Assembly: GCA_963844405.1 (NCBI GenBank)
Contig: CAWJNZ010000007.1
Coordinates: forward strand, 1,240,001-1,304,000
DNA length: 64,000 nt
Reading direction: 5' to 3'
DNA from: DASSUW01 sp963844405
GTDB taxonomy: Bacteria; Actinomycetota; Thermoleophilia; Solirubrobacterales; Solirubrobacteraceae
In this document: positions 59,932 to 64,000 of the stretch, one piece after another
How positions within the stretch are numbered: the stretch's first letter is position 1
How the letters are laid out: the number at the start of each line of letters is the position of its first letter
Made by a program: the position numbers and the translations under genes
The notes under the pieces: generated by a model
What the model saw: only the letters and a program-made list of their open reading frames with translations
What the model was told of the DNA's origin: nothing
Database searches by the model: none

Positions 59932-60889
59932 CGGTCGTGTCGCCCTCGGTGTTGACGACCAGCACGGTGGTGTCCGCCGTGAGGCCCAGCTCGTCGCGGA
60001 ACGCGAGCAGCCCGGCCAGCCCCGCGGCGCCGCTCTCGCCGGCCGTCACGCCGTCGCGCGCGAGCAGCTCCACGGCCTCGCGGGCGCGGTCGTCGGACAC
60101 CGCGGCGAAGGCCCCGATCCCGCGGCTGATCACCGGCCAGGCCCCGGGCGAGACGCGGCCGCAGTTGAGGCCGGCCATGACGGAGTCGTGCGGCCCGGGC
60201 ACCTCGACGGGCTCGCCGGCCTCGATCGAGGCGAGCGCGCACGCCGCCGTGACCGGCTCGACGCCGACCATCGGCGTCCCCGCGAAGCGCCGGACCATCG
60301 CGGCCGCGAACGAGCCGACGCCGACCTGCACCGCCACGAGGTCCGGCTCGACGTCGATCTCCGCGCCGATCGTCCCGTAGCCCTCGACGATCCAGCGCGG
60401 CACCTGGTCGTCGCCGGTGTCCTGGATCATGAGCGCGCCCGCCTGCGCTGCGCGCTCGACCGCCGCGTCGTAGGAGCCCTCGACGACCTCGACGCGCGCG
60501 CCCTCGGCGGCGATCGCCTCGCGCCGGGCGGGGATCATGTCGGCGGGCACGAAGACCGTCGCCTCCAGGCCGCGCTCGCGCGCCACCCGGGCCACGGCGC
60601 GGCCGTGGTTGCCGTCGGTCGCGCAGGCGAGCCGCGGGCGGTCGCCGCGCTCCTCGAGCGCACGGTGGATCGCCCACGAGGCGCCGAGGATCTTGAACGC
60701 GGGCAGCCCGAACCGGCTCGACTCGTCCTTGACCCACACCCGCGCCACGCCCAGCGCCTCGGCCGCCGCGCCGGCGTCGACGAGCGGCGTCGGCGCGTAG
60801 CCGGGCAGCGAGGCGTGGAAGGCGAGCGTGGTCGCGGGCTCGCGCTCGAGCGGCCCGGCGAGCGGGTTCCAGACGAGCCGCTCGCTCAC
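59924..60889 (-). CDS. diaminopropionate ammonia-lyase-like PLP enzyme
   Basis: 321-residue fold-type II PLP enzyme. PLP Lys in SSRFGLPAFKILGASWAIHR, ACATDGNHGRAVARVARERG, phosphate-binding VQVGVGSFAAAMVRRFAG and SVMAGLNCGRVSPGAWPVIS, resembling YgeX diaminopropionate ammonia-lyase, though shorter. GTG 60889 overlaps the stop of an M20 peptidase; the E. coli ygeX/ygeY pair has the same two families. A threonine-dehydratase-like role is the alternative. Confidence 0.85.
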   Translation of the reverse strand: MSERLVWNPLAGPLEREPATTLAFHASLPGYAPTPLVDAGAAAEALGVARVWVKDESSRFGLPAFKILGASWAIHRALEERGDRPRLACATDGNHGRAVARVARERGLEATVFVPADMIPARREAIAAEGARVEVVEGSYDAAVERAAQAGALMIQDTGDDQVPRWIVEGYGTIGAEIDVEPDLVAVQVGVGSFAAAMVRRFAGTPMVGVEPVTAACALASIEAGEPVEVPGPHDSVMAGLNCGRVSPGAWPVISRGIGAFAAVSDDRAREAVELLARDGVTAGESGAAGLAGLLAFRDELGLTADTTVLVVNTEGDTTVS

Positions 60890-62025
60890 GCGGTCAGCGC
60901 CTCCACGAGCGCGGCGTAGTCGCGGGCCCCGGCTTGGAGCTCGGCCAGCTCGATGTGCTCGTCGACGCGGTGGGCGAGCGTCTCGTCCCCCGGCCCGAAG
61001 CCGATCGTCGCGATGCCGAGCGCCGCCGTCCCGCTGCCGTTGGTGCAGAACAGCCAGTGGCCGGGCTCGCCGCCGACCGCCTGCAAGGCAGCACGGGCCG
61101 CCGGGGAGTCCGCGCCCGTGTACCAGGCGGGCGCGAAGTTGGGAGCCTCGATCGGCGTGCCCGTGTAGGCGTCGAAGCGGTCGACGCCGAGCGTCACCTC
61201 GGCGCGCGCGCCGTGCGGAGCCACCGCGGCTTCGACCGCGGCGCGCACGGGCTCCAGCGCGTCGTCGGCCTGCTCGCCGGGCAGGGTGCGCCGGTCGAAG
61301 GTCGCGGTGCAGCGATCGGGTAGGACGGAGAGCGCCGGATAGGGCCGCGAGATCACGTCGGTGACGACGAGGATCGCCGGCCCGAGCGCCGGATGCGGCG
61401 GCGGCAGCGCGACCTCGCGCGCCGCCCGCAGCGCGTCGGCCATCGCCTCGACGGCGTTGACGCCGAGGTCGGGCCGCGAGGAGTGCGCGGAGCGCCCGTG
61501 CACGTCGACGATCAGCTCCGCCCGCCCGCGCTGGCCGACGACGACCGTCCGGTGCGACGGCTCGCAGATCACCGCCACGTCGGGCCGCACGCGCCGCGCG
61601 ACCTCGACGGTGGCGTAGCCCTCGATCATCTCCTCGGCGATCGAGGCGGAGACCACCACGCGGCCGCGTCGCAGCTCCGCGGCGGCGGCCCCGTGCACGA
61701 GCGCCGCGAGCGGCCCCTTCATGTCGACCGACCCGCGGCCGTAGAGGCGGCCGTCGCGCAGCTCGCCGGCGGGGTCGGCCGACCACGCGCCCGGATCGGT
61801 GACGCCGACGGTGTCCATGTGCGCGTCGAGCAGGACGCAGGGGCCGGGCCCGGCGTCGAGCGTGCCGGTCACCGTGCCCAGCGCGTCGACCTCGACGGCG
61901 TAGCCGAGCCGCTCGAGCTCCTCGCGCACGAGCGCGGCCACGGCGCCCTCCTGCCCGGACGGGCTCGCGGTGCCGACCAGGCGCATGGCGAACGTTTCCA
62001 GCGCATTTCCGTCCACGGCGGCCAT
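60886..62025 (-). CDS. M20 (ArgE/DapE/YgeY) family metallohydrolase
   Basis: 379-residue zinc hydrolase. LLDAHMDTVG (first metal His, catalytic Asp), LYGRGSVDMKGPLAALVHGA (bridging Asp), SIAEEMIEGYATVE (general-base Glu), VAVICEPSHRTVVVGQRGRA, and C-terminal ETLAHRVDEHIELAEL with the last His ligand. First gene of a two-gene leftward operon with the PLP lyase; substrate probably an N-acyl or peptide-linked amino acid. Confidence 0.9.
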   Translation of the reverse strand: MAAVDGNALETFAMRLVGTASPSGQEGAVAALVREELERLGYAVEVDALGTVTGTLDAGPGPCVLLDAHMDTVGVTDPGAWSADPAGELRDGRLYGRGSVDMKGPLAALVHGAAAAELRRGRVVVSASIAEEMIEGYATVEVARRVRPDVAVICEPSHRTVVVGQRGRAELIVDVHGRSAHSSRPDLGVNAVEAMADALRAAREVALPPPHPALGPAILVVTDVISRPYPALSVLPDRCTATFDRRTLPGEQADDALEPVRAAVEAAVAPHGARAEVTLGVDRFDAYTGTPIEAPNFAPAWYTGADSPAARAALQAVGGEPGHWLFCTNGSGTAALGIATIGFGPGDETLAHRVDEHIELAELQAGARDYAALVEALTA

Positions 62026-62054
62026 AATGCCTGGGTGGGCGGGGATTTGACATC

Positions 62055-62990
62055 TTGAGAGCGCCCGCGCACATCTACTGGCGCCGCCGGCTGGCGGTGC
62101 TCGGCGTGCTGGCCGCCGCCGTGCTGGTCGTCCTGCTGCTCGCCGGCAACGGCGGCAGCGACGCCGACCCGCCGGGGCCCGCCGCGGCGGTCCAGGAGCC
62201 GCCGCCGCCGGAGCTGCCGCGCGGCGGGCGCAGCGTGTTCCCGGAGCACCGCGTCGTCGCCTTCTACGGCGCTCCCCAGGCCCGCGCGCTGGGGGCGCTG
62301 GGCATCGGCAGCCCGCGCGGGGCGGTCCGCCGGCTGGAGCGCGAGGCGCGCCGCTACCGCCGCAAGGAGCGCGCCGAGCTGCCCGCGCTCGAGCTCATCA
62401 CGGTCATCGCCAACGCCCATCCCGGCGACGACGGCATGTACCGCACGCGCCAGGAGGACAAGGTGATCCGGCGCTACCTGCGCGCCGCCCGGCGCGCCAA
62501 GGCGCTGCTGCTGCTCGACATCCAGCCCGGCCGCTCGGACTTCTTCACGGAGACGACGCGGCTGCGCAAGTGGCTCCGCGAGCCCGACGTCGGACTCGCG
62601 CTCGACCCCGAATGGCGCGTGACCGCGGGCCAGGTGCCCGGCCAGGTGATCGGCCAGGTGGGCTCGCGCGAGGTCAACGCCACGTCGGCCTGGCTGGCGC
62701 AGCTCGTGGAGGAGCACGACCTCCCGGAGAAGCTGTTCGTCATCCACCAGTTCACCGACGACATGGTCGACCACACGGAGCTCAAGCTGCGCGAGGGGCT
62801 CGACATCGTGCTCAACGTCGACGGCTTCGGCGGGCAGGAGATCAAGAAGGCCAAGTACCGCAACTTCGCGCGCGAGGCCAAGGACTTCCACCACGGCTTC
62901 AAGCTCTTCTACGAGGAGGACACCGACCTCATGTCGCCGCGCCAGGTGCTGCGCATGCGACCGCGTCCCTCGCTGATCGTCTACGAGTAG
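62055..62990 (+). CDS. membrane-anchored protein of unknown function
   Basis: 311 residues: a membrane anchor (~13-31, LAVLGVLAAAVLVVLLLAG), Pro-rich linker, then a conserved-looking domain with VVAFYGAPQARALGALGIG, LPALELITVIANAHPGDDGM, KALLLLDIQPGRSDFFTETT, VGLALDPEWRVTAGQVPGQV, FVIHQFTDDMVDHTELKLRE and HHGFKLFYEEDTDLMSPRQV. Acidic residues at strand ends suggest a glycosidase-like barrel, but I recognise no family. TTG 62055 is the start. Confidence 0.75.
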   Translation: MRAPAHIYWRRRLAVLGVLAAAVLVVLLLAGNGGSDADPPGPAAAVQEPPPPELPRGGRSVFPEHRVVAFYGAPQARALGALGIGSPRGAVRRLEREARRYRRKERAELPALELITVIANAHPGDDGMYRTRQEDKVIRRYLRAARRAKALLLLDIQPGRSDFFTETTRLRKWLREPDVGLALDPEWRVTAGQVPGQVIGQVGSREVNATSAWLAQLVEEHDLPEKLFVIHQFTDDMVDHTELKLREGLDIVLNVDGFGGQEIKKAKYRNFAREAKDFHHGFKLFYEEDTDLMSPRQVLRMRPRPSLIVYE

Positions 62991-63050
62991 GGGTGCCCAC
63001 CGGCGGACGCTCCACACGTTCTCCGGCGGTGGGCGGGCCCCCAGGTCGAT

Positions 63051-63056
63051 TACGGT
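63051..63056 (+). promoter_or_regulatory. TANNNT box (TACGGT) before the acyl-CoA dehydrogenase
   Basis: TACGGT ends 6 nt before the ATG at 63063; no ribosome-binding site lies between. Confidence 0.45.
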
Positions 63057-63062
63057 TCGCGC

Positions 63063-64000
63063 ATGGACCTGAACGACACGCCCGAGCTGGCTGACTACCG
63101 CGGCCGGGTCCGCTCGTGGCTCGAGGAGCACGCCGGCGAGGCGCCGCCGGTCGACGACGTCCCCGCGCGACGCGAGTGGCAGCGCAAGCTGGCGGAGGCC
63201 GGTCTGGCGGCCGTTACGTGGCCGGCCGAGTACGGCGGCCAGGGCCTGGGGCCGCTGCACCAGGTAGTCGTCAACCAGGAGATCGGCCGCGCCGGCGTGC
63301 CGGGGATCTTCGACCTGATCGGCGTCGGCATGCTCGGGCCGACGATCATCGCCCACGGCGACGAGGACCAGAAGCAGCGCCACCTGGGCCCGATGCTGGC
63401 GGCCGACGAGGTGTGGTGCCAGCTGTTCTCCGAGCCGGCGGCGGGATCGGACCTGGCCGGCATCCAGTCGCGCGCGCGGCGCGAGGAGGACGGCGGCTGG
63501 CGGCTCTCCGGCCAGAAGGTGTGGACGACCAACGCCCAGTACGCGGCGTTCGGCCTCCTGCTCGCGCGCACCGACGCCGACGTGCCCAAGCACAAGGGCC
63601 TGACGATGCTCGTCGTGCCGATGGACGCCGAGGGCATCAGCGTCCGCCCGCTGCGGCAGATCTCCGGCGAGGCGCACTTCAACGAGGTGTTCTTCGACGA
63701 CGTGCGGCTGCCGCCGGGCAGCGAGGTGGGGCCGGTCGACGGCGGCTGGGGCGTGGCGATGACCACGCTGATGTTCGAGCGCGTGGCGATCGGCCTCGGC
63801 GGTGAGGGCTTCGGCTGGCGCGCCGACCGCTTCGCCCACGCGCTGGTCGGCGACGAGACGGCCGTGCGCGACGGCGAGGTCCGCCACCGCTTCGGCGAGA
63901 TCGCGGCCGAGTTCCTGGCCCTGCGCTTCCTCGGCTACCGCACGCTGACCACGCTCCAGCAGGGCCGCGTGCCGGGGCCGGAGGCGGCCTTGGCCAAGGT
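63063..64000 (+). CDS. acyl-CoA dehydrogenase, 3' end beyond the window
   Basis: First ~312 residues of an FAD-dependent acyl-CoA dehydrogenase. VTWPAEYGGQGLGPLHQVVV, QLFSEPAAGSDLAGIQSRAR (substrate and FAD loop), WRLSGQKVWTTNAQYAAFGL and FNEVFFDDVRLPPGSEVGPV. Families of ~390 residues are usual, so about 80 residues lie outside. Chain-length preference cannot be read. Confidence 0.93.
   Translation, partial: MDLNDTPELADYRGRVRSWLEEHAGEAPPVDDVPARREWQRKLAEAGLAAVTWPAEYGGQGLGPLHQVVVNQEIGRAGVPGIFDLIGVGMLGPTIIAHGDEDQKQRHLGPMLAADEVWCQLFSEPAAGSDLAGIQSRARREEDGGWRLSGQKVWTTNAQYAAFGLLLARTDADVPKHKGLTMLVVPMDAEGISVRPLRQISGEAHFNEVFFDDVRLPPGSEVGPVDGGWGVAMTTLMFERVAIGLGGEGFGWRADRFAHALVGDETAVRDGEVRHRFGEIAAEFLALRFLGYRTLTTLQQGRVPGPEAALAK

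Overview
ORGANISM. The window is very GC-rich, with densely packed, often overlapping genes. It combines a dnaK-grpE-dnaJ-hspR operon, an actinobacterial-type inositol-3-phosphate synthase next to a phosphatidylinositol-phosphate synthase-like enzyme, F420-type oxidoreductases, a DUF4331 protein and a WLPEP/DGGGK/NPDKL ECF41 sigma factor. This points to Actinomycetota, most likely Thermoleophilia/Solirubrobacterales (Conexibacter/Solirubrobacter-like). That placement is inference from gene content; no rRNA is present. LAYOUT. 1-8.3 kb: a frameshifted PAS/GAF/LuxR regulator, then an OmpR-type two-component system bracketed by two secreted or anchored proteins with matching Asp-rich/GHGRGRGRGG tails, an ApbE flavin transferase and a ferric-reductase-like haem membrane protein. 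An IS110 element has landed in a 21-bp tandem repeat at the 3' end of apbE and split the apbE/ferric-reductase pair. 8.2-12.9 kb: the leftward dnaK-grpE-dnaJ-hspR operon and nth. 13-21.3 kb: hydrolase, CAP protein, membrane glycolipid genes, phosphoinositide genes (PAP2/Aur1-like, CDP-alcohol transferase, ino1) and a glycosyltransferase-PHP fusion. 21.3-25.9 kb: an epimerase and ECF41 sigma pair with a recognisable ECF41 promoter, remains of a MacB-like ABC transporter, a quinone oxidoreductase and a lipase-like protein. 26-32 kb: rlmD-like methyltransferase, argF, a nuclease-like protein, cupredoxin, an MFS exporter and phzF. 32-35 kb: thiamine genes with a TPP riboswitch. 35-42 kb: lpdA, a DsbA-like protein, a KAP P-loop NTPase and pyruvate-dehydrogenase-type E1. 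42-49 kb: DUF4331, TPR, NicO, Fur-family regulator and CbiMNQO, read as a nickel/cobalt-handling cluster. 49-58 kb: E2, then a second E1/E1/E2 set, lipB, F420-type enzymes and lipA. 58-64 kb: rhomboid protease, D-Ala-D-Ala carboxypeptidase, an ygeX/ygeY-like pair, an anchored unknown and a truncated acyl-CoA dehydrogenase. HOW IT WORKS TOGETHER. The two 2-oxoacid dehydrogenase sets, lpdA and lipA/lipB form one functional theme (lipoylated complexes). Ino1, the CDP-alcohol transferase, the PAP2 protein and the glycosyltransferase form a phosphoinositide/glycolipid theme. The two-component system, ApbE and haem membrane protein suggest extracytoplasmic electron transfer. REGULATION. At least 13 start codons have a TANNNT box 6-9 nt upstream and no Shine-Dalgarno, which suggests widespread leaderless transcription. 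Strong cis-elements are the TPP riboswitch, an ECF41 promoter (TGTCACA-N16-CGTC), a Nur-box-like palindrome before the Fur-family gene and a 17-bp motif shared by three genes around the two-component system. QUALITY. Several coding regions carry single-base frameshifts or lack a canonical start, so either local sequence error or recent decay must be kept in mind. No tRNA, rRNA, CRISPR array or prophage is visible, and no stretch over 300 bases lacks a gene or mobile-element content.
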